NCBI GenBank assembly: GCA_964397665.1
Contig: CAYNJW010000006.1
Span: forward strand, 1-40,666
Direction of reading: 5' to 3'
DNA: 40,666 nt
DNA from: CAYNJW01 sp964397665
GTDB lineage: Archaea > Nanobdellota > Nanobdellia > Pacearchaeales > GW2011-AR1
This document shows positions 25,650 through 32,672 of this stretch, piece after piece. Numbering within the stretch: position 1 is the stretch's first letter; every line of letters starts with the position of its first letter. The notes beneath the pieces were generated by a model. The model had not been told where the DNA came from and made no database searches. It saw only the letters and a list, made by a program, of their open reading frames with translations. A program made the translations under genes and the position numbers.

Positions 25650-26470
25650 GTGAAGAAATAATATCAAGTTTACAAAAGAAAAGAATAATAGAATACTTAA
25701 AAGAAGGGAAAAGGTTCGATGGTAGAGCACTTGATGAATTTAGAGATTTTAAAGTAGAAAGGGGAATTAGTAAAAATGCGGAGTCCTCAGTATCTTTAAA
25801 ACTTGGAAAAACAGAAGTTTATGCAGGTGTTAAAATGGCCTTAGTTACCCCATATCCTGATAGTCCTGATGAAGGAACATTTATGACCACTATGGAACTT
25901 GGACCTATGGCAGATAAAAATTTCGAATTGGGTGCTCCAAAAATCCAAGCTATTGAAATGGGAAGAGTAATTGATAGAGGTATTAGGGAATCTGGTTTTA
26001 TTGATTTTAAAGGACTATGTATGGTTAAGGGTGAAAAAGTTTGGCAAGTTTTCTTAGATATTTATGCTATTAATAATGATGGAAATCTTTTCGATGCAGC
26101 AGCAATTGCAGCACTTATCGCATTAGGAAATGCAAAATTACCAGTATATAACAAAGAGGAAGATAAAATTGAACATAAAGCCTCAGACACACCTCTTCCA
26201 TTGAATAAAGAAGCAATGTCCTTTAATCTTACATTCCATAAAGTTGGAAATCAAATAATTGTTGATCCATCTAAAGAAGAAGAATTAATTTCAGATTTTA
26301 GACTAAGCATTGCTATTGCAGATAATAATGGTGAAGCGAGAATTACTGCTATGCAAAAGGGAAAGGAAGCTGGAATTAATTCAGAAGATATGGATAAAAT
26401 CTTAAAACTTGTTGAAACTAAATTTAAAGATACTTTCCCAACAATCTCTAAATTTGTTTGGGGTAACTAA
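25646..26470 (+). CDS. rrp42: Exosome ring subunit Rrp42
   Basis: Non-catalytic RNase PH-fold partner that forms the hexameric ring with Rrp41. The 274-aa protein has the longer N-terminal helix typical of Rrp42 (IISSLQKKRIIEYLKEGKR), then FDGRALDEFRDF, SVSLKLGKTEVYAGVKM, TTMELGPMADKNFELG, VIDRGIRESGFIDF, and DGNLFDAAAIAALIAL. The ATGA overlap with rrp41 supports translational coupling and equal amounts of the two subunits. Confidence 0.96.
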   Translation: MSEEIISSLQKKRIIEYLKEGKRFDGRALDEFRDFKVERGISKNAESSVSLKLGKTEVYAGVKMALVTPYPDSPDEGTFMTTMELGPMADKNFELGAPKIQAIEMGRVIDRGIRESGFIDFKGLCMVKGEKVWQVFLDIYAINNDGNLFDAAAIAALIALGNAKLPVYNKEEDKIEHKASDTPLPLNKEAMSFNLTFHKVGNQIIVDPSKEEELISDFRLSIAIADNNGEARITAMQKGKEAGINSEDMDKILKLVETKFKDTFPTISKFVWGN

Positions 26471-26471
26471 T

Positions 26472-26870
26472 ATGGTTAAAGAAGAATTTTCAAAATATGA
26501 ACGAGCAAGAATTTTAGGTGCTAGAGGGTTACAAATATCTATGGATGCTCCAATGTTATTAAAAATGAGTGATGAAGAAATAAATGGAGTTAATTTTGAT
26601 CCATTGAAACTCGCAGAAAAAGAATTAGATTCTGGAGTCTTACCTATCACAATAAAAAGACCTCTTCCAATGAAACAAGAAAATGAAAATTTAAATGAGA
26701 TTGAAATCCTCGAAGATTTGACAACAGATATTGAAAAAGAAGCTGGAGAAATTAAAGAAGAAAAAGATATAGAAAAGGAAGGAGAGATAATGGAATTAGT
26801 AGATAAACCTGAAGAATCTGAAAAAGAAGATAACATCTTAACACAAGATTTAGAACCCGAAGAAGAATAA
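26472..26870 (+). CDS. rpoK: RNA polymerase subunit K (Rpb6/omega homologue) with long acidic tail
   Basis: Small RNA polymerase subunit that stabilises the largest subunit. The signature YERARILGARGLQISMDAP is at residues 8-26, and LKLAEKELDSGVLPITIKRPLP closes the core near residue 60. Normal RpoK ends about here. This 132-aa protein adds about 65 residues of glutamate/lysine-rich sequence, predicted disordered or helical. The start ATG 26472 follows the rrp42 stop by one base and matches the family N-terminus. Exosome and polymerase subunit genes are often neighbours in archaea. Confidence 0.9.
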   Translation: MVKEEFSKYERARILGARGLQISMDAPMLLKMSDEEINGVNFDPLKLAEKELDSGVLPITIKRPLPMKQENENLNEIEILEDLTTDIEKEAGEIKEEKDIEKEGEIMELVDKPEESEKEDNILTQDLEPEEE

Positions 26871-26947
26871 TTCTTTATGAAAAATAACTATTGTTTAGGT
26901 AATAAATTTTTAGTAAGACATAAAAAGCTTTTAAACTTTTTTTTATT

Positions 26948-28333
26948 ATGGAAAAAAAAACCTTCCCACTTAAAATTGGTTTAGAAGTACATGGTTACTT
27001 AGATACTGAAGAAAAACTTTTTTGTAAATGTAAAACTTCTTTTTTAGAATCTAAACCGAATAGTATAATCTGTCCAATTTGTACTGGTCAGCCAGGTAGT
27101 AAACCAATGTTACCTAATCAGTCTGCAATGGATAAATTAATTAAAATTTCTTTAATTTTAAATTGTAAAATTAATTTAGATAAGGATTTAATTTGGCAAA
27201 GAAAACATTACAATTGGTCTGACTTACCTAAAGGTTATCAAAGTACAATTTCGGGTGCATATGCTGTTCCTGTCGCTGTTAATGGCAAATTTAATGGAAT
27301 AAGAATTACTGAAGCACATTTAGAAGAAGATCCGGCCCAATGGAATCCTGAAACAGGGGGAATTAACTATAATCGTTCAGGATTGCCTTTAGTTGAAATT
27401 GTAACTGAACCAGATTTTACATCTTCAGAACAAGCAATTACTTGGTTAAAATCTCTTGTTCACTCTCTTTCATATATTAAAGCTATTAGAAAAAATGGTG
27501 GAATAAAAGTTGATGTTAATGTTTCAACTTATGGAGAAAGAGTTGAAATGAAAAATTTGAATTCACTTAACAAAATTAAAAAAGCTATTGAATATGAAAT
27601 AATAAGACAGGTTGAAAATTATGAAAAAGGAATTATCCAAACAAGAGACACTTTAGCTTTTGATGAAAAATTGGGGAAAACAATAAAAATGCGTTCAAAG
27701 GAAGGGGCTGCAGATTATAGATTTATTCAAGATCCTGATTTACCAGTTATAAAAATTGATAAAAAAAGAGTTATAAAATTAAAATCTGAAATACCTGAAA
27801 TGCCTTCTGAAAAATTAAAAAGACTTTTAAAAGAATATAATATTGAGAAATCTGATGCAGAAATTTTAATTAGAAATTTAGAGCTAGTAGATTTTTTCGA
27901 GGAACTATCTAAACAAGGAATTGATATGAAAAAGAATATTTCATGGATTACAATAGAATTATTAAGAGTATTAAATTACAACAAAAAAACTCTTGAGGAT
28001 TCAGACATAAATGTTCGACCAGAACATTTAGCAGAATTAATTTCAATGATTGATAAAAAAGAACTAACAGTTTTAAAAGCTAAACAAATAATGAATGATT
28101 TTATCCCGAATTCTTTTAGTTTAAAAGAACATAAAGATGAAATCTTAAATATTGATGAAACAGCAATAAAGAATTTCTGTAAAAAAGTTATTGAAAATAA
28201 CCAACATGTGGTATCTCAGTATCGAGAAGGAAATACTCAATCCATAAATTTCTTAATGGGGCAAGTTATGAGGCTCTCAGAAAAAAGAGCAAATCCCAAT
28301 ATTGTTAAAGAAATTCTAAAAAAATTGATTTAA
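26948..28333 (+). CDS. gatB: Glutamyl/aspartyl-tRNA amidotransferase subunit B
   Basis: GatB of the GatCAB complex, which turns Glu-tRNA-Gln or Asp-tRNA-Asn into the amide form. The N-terminal core motif LKIGLEVHGYL is followed by the zinc cysteines CKCKT and CPICTGQPG, the HYNWSDLPKGYQ substrate block, RSGLPLVEIVTEPD, VDVNVSTYGERVEMKNLNS and, after it, YRFIQDPDLPV. The C-terminal YqeY-like tail ends the 461-aa protein. GatE-specific insertions are absent. gatA and gatC are not in this window. A TTTTAAA box about 20 bases upstream fits a leaderless start. Confidence 0.95.
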   Translation: MEKKTFPLKIGLEVHGYLDTEEKLFCKCKTSFLESKPNSIICPICTGQPGSKPMLPNQSAMDKLIKISLILNCKINLDKDLIWQRKHYNWSDLPKGYQSTISGAYAVPVAVNGKFNGIRITEAHLEEDPAQWNPETGGINYNRSGLPLVEIVTEPDFTSSEQAITWLKSLVHSLSYIKAIRKNGGIKVDVNVSTYGERVEMKNLNSLNKIKKAIEYEIIRQVENYEKGIIQTRDTLAFDEKLGKTIKMRSKEGAADYRFIQDPDLPVIKIDKKRVIKLKSEIPEMPSEKLKRLLKEYNIEKSDAEILIRNLELVDFFEELSKQGIDMKKNISWITIELLRVLNYNKKTLEDSDINVRPEHLAELISMIDKKELTVLKAKQIMNDFIPNSFSLKEHKDEILNIDETAIKNFCKKVIENNQHVVSQYREGNTQSINFLMGQVMRLSEKRANPNIVKEILKKLI

Positions 28334-28334
28334 A

Positions 28335-28601
28335 TTATTTATATTTAAGACTTAAAAAAGTGTAATCATCTAAAATTTCTATTTTAAAATCTTCAGGATC
28401 TTCTTTAAATTCCAAAATTTTAAAAATTAAAGCTTCTATACATGATTCTACAAGAGATGTTAAATTTTCCTGATTTTGTTCCGTCTTTTCATTAACCGAA
28501 TATTCTTCTGTAACTTTAAAAAAATATTTTTCTAAATCTTCTCTAGAATAATCTACTCCAAGATTAGTTAATTTTCCATATAATTTATCAATCCTTGTCA
28601 T
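28335..28601 (-). CDS. Hypothetical protein, 88 aa
   Basis: Small acidic soluble protein without a recognised domain. The middle is helical (NLTSLVESCIEALIFKILEF) and the C-terminus looks like a beta hairpin (FKIEILDDYTFLSLKYK). It abuts the gatB stop on the opposite strand with one base between. A TATATAAAAAG-like box lies about 30 bases upstream on the minus strand, between it and the duplicated tRNA end. Confidence 0.5.
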   Translation of the reverse strand: MTRIDKLYGKLTNLGVDYSREDLEKYFFKVTEEYSVNEKTEQNQENLTSLVESCIEALIFKILEFKEDPEDFKIEILDDYTFLSLKYK

Positions 28602-28659
28602 TGAAGTATTTAATATCTGTAGTTTAAAACTTTTTATATACTAAGTTATAATTATTAAT

Positions 28660-28680
28660 TTTATGAGCGCGGGAGGAATC
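28660..28680. repeat. Detached copy of the tRNA-Arg 3' end (21-bp direct repeat)
   Basis: This 21-bp stretch (TTTATGAGCGCGGGAGGAATC) is identical to 28766-28786, which covers the T-loop end, T-stem 3' strand, acceptor 3' strand and the first flanking bases of the tRNA gene. The copies are 106 bp apart. The 85 bp between hold two nested inverted repeats: ACACATCA (28693-28700) with TGATGTGT (28749-28756), and GAGCA-N3-TGCTC inside. It looks like an attachment-site remnant or a partial tRNA duplication. Confidence 0.85.
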
Positions 28681-28769
28681 TATTCACAATTTACACATCA
28701 CATAAATTTATTATTTTGTTGTTCTGAGCAAATTGCTCACCCCCATCTTGATGTGTGTTCTAATGTTTA

Positions 28770-28841
28770 TGAGCGCGGGAGGAATCGAACCCCCATCAAC
28801 CGGGCCGAAACCGGTTATTCTATCCATTAAACTACGTGCCC
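28770..28841 (-). tRNA. tRNA-Arg(UCG)
   Basis: A 72-base cloverleaf without intron or encoded CCA. The acceptor 5' strand is GGGCACG. The D stem is GTTT/GAAT with loop AATGGATA, the anticodon stem ACCGG/CCGGT with loop TTTCGGC (anticodon TCG), the variable loop TGAT, and the T arm GGGGG-TTCGATT-CCTCC. The acceptor 3' strand is CGCGCTC and the discriminator A. One acceptor pair is a mismatch (A5 with C68), and the second pair is G-U. It would read CGA and perhaps other CGN arginine codons. An AT-rich promoter lies upstream at 28864-28875. Its 3' end is duplicated at 28660-28680. Confidence 0.9.
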
Positions 28842-28863
28842 ACATCTTTATGACAAGATTAAG

Positions 28864-28875
28864 TTTTTTAAATCC
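28864..28875 (-). promoter_or_regulatory. TATA-like promoter of tRNA-Arg
   Basis: On the minus strand GGATTTAAAAAA lies 23-34 bases before the mature 5' end, the standard place for an archaeal tRNA TATA box with a short leader. Confidence 0.55.
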
Positions 28876-29066
28876 TTTCTTCTTTATTAAAAAAGGTATA
28901 ATTAAATTATTAGTAGTGTGTAAATTTTTTTAGTTTCAAACATTTAATTTAAAAAAATAGCTAAATTCTTTAAATTACTCTAAACAAGATAAATTTTTCT
29001 CAAAAATTAGGTTACTCTTTTAGATATTAACAAACACTTTTTAAAGGAAAAAGAAGTATAATTACT

Positions 29067-30500
29067 ATGGGTAAAAAAGAGGATACTAAAGGAATTACAG
29101 TAAAAAAATCTGAAAATATGCCGGAGTGGTATTTTGAAGTTGTTCAGAAAGCTGATTTAGCTGATTATTCACCTGTAAAAGGTTTTATGATTATTAAACC
29201 TGATGCGTATACAATTTGGGAGTCTATTCAAAAATACTTTAATAAAGTTTTAGATAAACATAAAGTTAGAAATGCTTATTTTCCACTTCTTATTCCTGAA
29301 AGTTTTTTTAAAAGAGAGAGTAAACATGCTGAAGGTTTTGCCCCAGAACTTGCATATATCGAAAAGAAAAATGATGATGGTGAAAGACTTGCAATAAGGC
29401 CTACATCTGAAACAATTATTTATGACTCTTATTCTAAATGGATTAGAAGCTGGAGAGACTTGCCAATGATTATGAATCAATGGTGTAATGTTTTAAGATG
29501 GGAAGTTAGTCAAACAAAACCATTTTTAAGAAGTCGAGAATTTTTATGGCAAGAAGGACACGGGGTTTTTGAAACTGAAAAAGAAGCAATAGGTGATATG
29601 CGCTTAATGATGGATGAATACAAAAAAATGATGGAAAAATTACTTGCAATACCTGTTTTAATAGGAGAAAAATCTGAAGCTGAAAAATTTCCTGGAGCTG
29701 TTACAACAATGACCATGGAAGCATTAATGCCAGATGGTAAAGCATTACAATGTGGCACCTCTCACAATCTTGGTCAAGGATTTGCAAAAACTTTTGACGT
29801 TAAATTTACAAACAGAAATGAAAAAGAGTCTTTTGCATGGCAAACCTCTTGGGGAATTTCTACAAGATTAATTGGTGCCACAATTATGCTCCATGGTGAC
29901 GACAAAGGACTTGTTCTACCTCCTTCAATTTCAAAAAATAAAGTTGTAATAATCCCAATTTTATTTGAAGATTCAAAAAAACAAATTATTGAAGCTGCAA
30001 ACACCATATGTAAAACTCTTGATAGTTTTGGAGCAATTGTTGATGATCGGGAAGAATATAAACCAGGATATAAATTTAATGAATGGGAATTAAAAGGAAT
30101 TCCAATTAGAATTGAAATTGGTCCAAGAGACTTAGAGAAAAATATTGCAATTTTAGTTAGAAGAGATACTGGTGAAAAACAAACTGTTGAAATTAAAAAT
30201 ATAAAATCTGAAGTTAAAAAACTTTTAAATCAAATACAGACAAATCTTTTTGAAAAAGCTAAGAAAAATCTTTACCACAATATCATTGAAGTTGATAATC
30301 TTAAAGAGTTAAAAAAACAAATAAAAAATGGGAAAATTGTAAAATGTTATATGGTTAATGATAAAAAGATTGAAGCACAACTAAAGGAAGCTACTGGTGG
30401 AGCAAATTCAAGAATTATTGAAACTAGTAAAAAAGAAGGTAACTGTATTCAATCTGGTAAAAAAACTAAAACAATGGCATATATTGCTAGAAGTTATTAA
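29067..30500 (+). CDS. proS: Prolyl-tRNA synthetase, archaeal/eukaryotic type
   Basis: Class II synthetase charging tRNA-Pro. The 477-aa product has the archaeal-type organisation with no bacterial INS editing domain. Motif 2 surrounds AIRPTSETIIYDSYSKW and NVLRWE, with FLRSREFLWQEGH following. Then come LQCGTSHNLGQGFAK and the GLVLPPSISKNKVVIIPI anticodon-binding domain. A C-terminal zinc-like domain of the archaeal type ends in AYIARSY, although only C442 is an obvious cysteine there. ACTTTTTAAAGG about 20 bases upstream supports ATG 29067. Confidence 0.95.
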   Translation: MGKKEDTKGITVKKSENMPEWYFEVVQKADLADYSPVKGFMIIKPDAYTIWESIQKYFNKVLDKHKVRNAYFPLLIPESFFKRESKHAEGFAPELAYIEKKNDDGERLAIRPTSETIIYDSYSKWIRSWRDLPMIMNQWCNVLRWEVSQTKPFLRSREFLWQEGHGVFETEKEAIGDMRLMMDEYKKMMEKLLAIPVLIGEKSEAEKFPGAVTTMTMEALMPDGKALQCGTSHNLGQGFAKTFDVKFTNRNEKESFAWQTSWGISTRLIGATIMLHGDDKGLVLPPSISKNKVVIIPILFEDSKKQIIEAANTICKTLDSFGAIVDDREEYKPGYKFNEWELKGIPIRIEIGPRDLEKNIAILVRRDTGEKQTVEIKNIKSEVKKLLNQIQTNLFEKAKKNLYHNIIEVDNLKELKKQIKNGKIVKCYMVNDKKIEAQLKEATGGANSRIIETSKKEGNCIQSGKKTKTMAYIARSY

Positions 30501-30503
30501 ATC

Positions 30504-30797
30504 ATGAAAAGACAACATACTCCTTACCATATTCTTTTTGAAATTACAATCTTAGTTCTTGTTGTTGGTATGGTTGCGTTCCATTTTATAGAGGGTTGGG
30601 GTTGGATTGACTCAATCTATTTTAGCACGATAACTTTAACAACGATAGGCTATGGAGACTTAGCACCACAAACTTTATTAGGGAAAGTTTTTACAATTTT
30701 TTATGTGCTGATAGGTATAGGAATTATCTTAGGATTTATCAATGCTATCGCTAAAAGGAGATTAAAAAGATATGATAAAAAAAATAAAACAAAGTAA
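30504..30797 (+). CDS. Two-helix potassium channel
   Basis: A minimal KcsA-type channel of 97 aa. The first helix (LFEITILVLVVGMVAFHFI) is followed by a pore helix and the selectivity filter TTIGYGD at residues 46-52, then the second helix (VFTIFYVLIGIGIILGFI) with its glycine hinge, and a short basic tail. There is no RCK domain on the polypeptide, so any gating ligand would need a partner protein. It starts three bases after the proS stop and overlaps the next gene by 26 bases, suggesting co-translation with that small protein. Confidence 0.93.
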   Translation: MKRQHTPYHILFEITILVLVVGMVAFHFIEGWGWIDSIYFSTITLTTIGYGDLAPQTLLGKVFTIFYVLIGIGIILGFINAIAKRRLKRYDKKNKTK

Positions 30798-31047
30798 ACC
30801 AATTTCAAAATTAAAAAATGGTGATAAGATTACTATTGATGGTAACACCCTTGAAATTGATGCACACTATCTCTTTATGAAACATGAAAATACTAATGAA
30901 ATGATTATTGAATTATTTAATCCAAAAACTGAAAAAGAATATCAACTTAGATATTTTGATGACCAAGTTGAAACAAGTATTGAGTTCTATTACCTTCAAG
31001 GAGAATTACAATATGTAAGGGCTGATGTAAAAATTATTGAATGGTGA
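30772..31047 (+). CDS. Small beta-rich protein coupled to the K+ channel gene
   Basis: A 91-aa soluble protein I cannot name. It is mainly beta: KISKLKNGDKITIDGNTLEIDAH, MIIELFNPKTEKEYQLRYFDD and SIEFYYLQ...LQYVRADVKIIEW. The small strand-rich shape recalls a single domain of the SHOCT/PilZ size class, but no motif supports a name. Its start lies inside the K+ channel gene (26-base overlap), so it is very likely translated with it and could be a cytoplasmic partner. Confidence 0.55.
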   Translation: MIKKIKQSKPISKLKNGDKITIDGNTLEIDAHYLFMKHENTNEMIIELFNPKTEKEYQLRYFDDQVETSIEFYYLQGELQYVRADVKIIEW

Positions 31048-31070
31048 AATATATCTTTTAATACCTAAAT

Positions 31071-31080
31071 TCTTATAAAC
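31071..31080 (+). promoter_or_regulatory. TATA-like promoter of the small lipoprotein gene
   Basis: TCTTATAAAC lies 20-30 bases before the ATG at 31101. Confidence 0.45.
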
Positions 31081-31100
31081 TATCTCAAATAAAAAGGTTT

Positions 31101-31520
31101 ATGAAAAAAGGGCTAACAAAAAGTTTATTGATTGCTGGATTAGCTTACAACTTAGCTGGTTGTAATAGAAGACCTGAATACGATTTTAAAGGCATTATTA
31201 ATGGTGAAAAGGTAGAATTTAAACAAGATTATACAGGATTTAGATTTGAATCACGCCTTACAGTTATTTCTACTAATGGTGTAAAAACAGTCTATAAAGA
31301 TATTCAAGGACAAACGCTTACTGTGGATTTTATGAAGATTTACCACTCTGAAAATTCTAAAAACTATACAATTTTTCCAAACTCCTCTCTTGGAAAAAAC
31401 AAAAGAATTGTAATGTCTAAAATTCAAGGCAAATTTAATAACTATCTTGAAGATATTCTTGCTACAAATCAAGTTCAAAGTTTAAAAGAATTAGAAACTA
31501 GTGGTATTAAAATCAAATAA
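31101..31520 (+). CDS. Small putative lipoprotein, 139 aa
   Basis: Exported protein with a signal peptide and lipobox (SLLIAGLAYNLAGC, cysteine near residue 21). The mature part is beta-rich in its first half (YDFKGIINGEKVEFKQDYTGFRFESRLTVI) and helical at the end. No enzyme motif is visible. With the lipoproteins at 21321 and 38737 it is one of several small surface proteins in this window. Function unknown. Confidence 0.6.
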   Translation: MKKGLTKSLLIAGLAYNLAGCNRRPEYDFKGIINGEKVEFKQDYTGFRFESRLTVISTNGVKTVYKDIQGQTLTVDFMKIYHSENSKNYTIFPNSSLGKNKRIVMSKIQGKFNNYLEDILATNQVQSLKELETSGIKIK

Positions 31521-31560
31521 TTCTTAAGATTATTTTTAAATTTAATAGTCTAATTCAAAA

Positions 31561-31570
31561 CATTTATATA
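31561..31570 (+). promoter_or_regulatory. TATA-like promoter of the RHH-like gene
   Basis: CATTTATATA lies 24-33 bases before the ATG at 31594. Confidence 0.45.
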
Positions 31571-31593
31571 GTAAAGGTTACTATTTGTATACA

Positions 31594-31767
31594 ATGAGTA
31601 ACTTAAATAATGAAACAACTGTAAAGATTAGTAGATGGCTTGTTGGTGAGATTGATAAATTTATTAAGAAAACAAATAGAAACAAATCAGAATTCCCTTC
31701 TAAAAAAACTTTTGTAGACATTGCAGTCATAGAAAAGCTTGAACGAAAAGGGATAAAAATTAAATAA
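31594..31767 (+). CDS. Ribbon-helix-helix-like small protein
   Basis: A 57-aa protein with a beta strand TTVKIS, then helices WLVGEIDKFIKKT and KKTFVDIAVIEKLERKG, the layout of ribbon-helix-helix DNA-binding proteins. The middle turn holds the usual SEF segment (RNKSEFPSKKTF). A TTG three codons earlier could also start it, but ATG 31594 fits the fold and promoter distance. A 40-aa frame follows nine bases after its stop, and the pair resembles an antitoxin-like arrangement, though no toxin is recognisable. Confidence 0.6.
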   Translation: MSNLNNETTVKISRWLVGEIDKFIKKTNRNKSEFPSKKTFVDIAVIEKLERKGIKIK

Positions 31768-31776
31768 TGGATAAAA

Positions 31777-31899
31777 ATGGATAAACTAGAAAGAGCAAGA
31801 AAAATTTTTCAGGAACTAGAAAGTAGAAAAATTAAATCTACTGAAGTTGCTATGAGAAATTTTCAAATTAGAGAAAGATTAGCTGAAATTAAAGCATAA
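31777..31899 (+). CDS. Small 40-aa helical protein
   Basis: ATG 31777 to TAA 31899 encodes a highly charged helical 40-mer beginning MDKLERARKIFQELESRK and ending RERLAEIKA. It follows the RHH-like gene closely and uses similar codons. The heptad-like spacing of leucine, isoleucine and alanine suggests a short amphipathic helix or coiled coil. Its shortness makes it uncertain, but it is not a shadow of any larger frame. Confidence 0.4.
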   Translation: MDKLERARKIFQELESRKIKSTEVAMRNFQIRERLAEIKA

Positions 31900-31937
31900 T
31901 TAGATTAATTTTTAAATAAGAATTAATTTTAGATATT

Positions 31938-32672
31938 ATGGTAAAGATTTATGGAATTCCAAGAATAAATGCTCTTGGGTTGACAGGTCCAGAAAAAGCT
32001 ACTGCTAAAATTCTTGAAAACATAACTCATGAAGAAGTTGAAATTAGTAATGATAATGTTGAATTGGATGAACAAAAAATTTATGATATTGGAATAAAAA
32101 CATATAACGAGAGAAGCATCTTTGTTGGTGGAGACCATTCAATTACTTATCCTCTTGGTAAAGCATTTTTACAAAACTATTGGGAGGAAGATTCTTTTAT
32201 GATTATTTTTGATGCACATCCAGATTTAATGCCTCCAATGAAGGAACCAACACATGAAGAATTTGCAAAGGGACTTTTAAAACTAGGATGGAAACCAGAA
32301 AATATGGTTTTTATAGGTTTGAGAAAAATTGATAAAGTTGAACAGAAAACTATTGATGAATTGGGAATTAAGACTTTTACAAATGAACCCTCAGAAGAGA
32401 TTATTAATTATCTAATAAATAAATCAAAACATAAAAGAGTTTATCTCTCGATTGATATAGATGTCTTAGATCCTTCAATTGTTTCCGGAGTAAATTATCC
32501 TGTTGAAAAGGGTTTATCTAAAGAAAACTTTTACTTTCTTTTGGAGAGTATTATAAAAAGAACAAATGTTTGGAATGTTGATTTAGTAGAGCTTGTTCCT
32601 GAAAAAGATAAAACTGGAAAAAGTTTGGAAGTTACAAAAGAGATTTTAGAGATTGTTAAAAATCTTCTTTAA
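31938..32672 (+). CDS. Ureohydrolase (agmatinase/arginase family), short form
   Basis: Manganese enzyme that hydrolyses a guanidino compound to urea and an amine. All six metal ligands are visible: H67 in GGDHS, D92, H94 and D96 in DAHPD, and D173 and D175 in SIDIDVLDP. At 244 aa it is about 40-50 residues shorter than SpeB, and the loop after DIDVLDP reads SGVNYPVEKGLS rather than the usual GTG-containing turn. The neighbouring decarboxylase and deoxyhypusine synthase make agmatine-to-putrescine conversion plausible, but arginine or a related guanidine cannot be ruled out. Confidence 0.8.
   Translation: MVKIYGIPRINALGLTGPEKATAKILENITHEEVEISNDNVELDEQKIYDIGIKTYNERSIFVGGDHSITYPLGKAFLQNYWEEDSFMIIFDAHPDLMPPMKEPTHEEFAKGLLKLGWKPENMVFIGLRKIDKVEQKTIDELGIKTFTNEPSEEIINYLINKSKHKRVYLSIDIDVLDPSIVSGVNYPVEKGLSKENFYFLLESIIKRTNVWNVDLVELVPEKDKTGKSLEVTKEILEIVKNLL

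Noticed and set aside
26402..26836. A 144-aa minus-strand frame opposite rpoK
   Set aside because: Serine-rich mirror of the glutamate-rich RpoK tail.
28681..28765. Second, degenerate tRNA gene between the repeats
   Set aside because: No anticodon or D arm can be folded; only the 3' end is copied.
28733..28933. A 66-aa plus-strand frame across the tRNA
   Set aside because: It reads AGGIEPPST, the usual meaningless translation of antisense tRNA sequence, and has no start signal.
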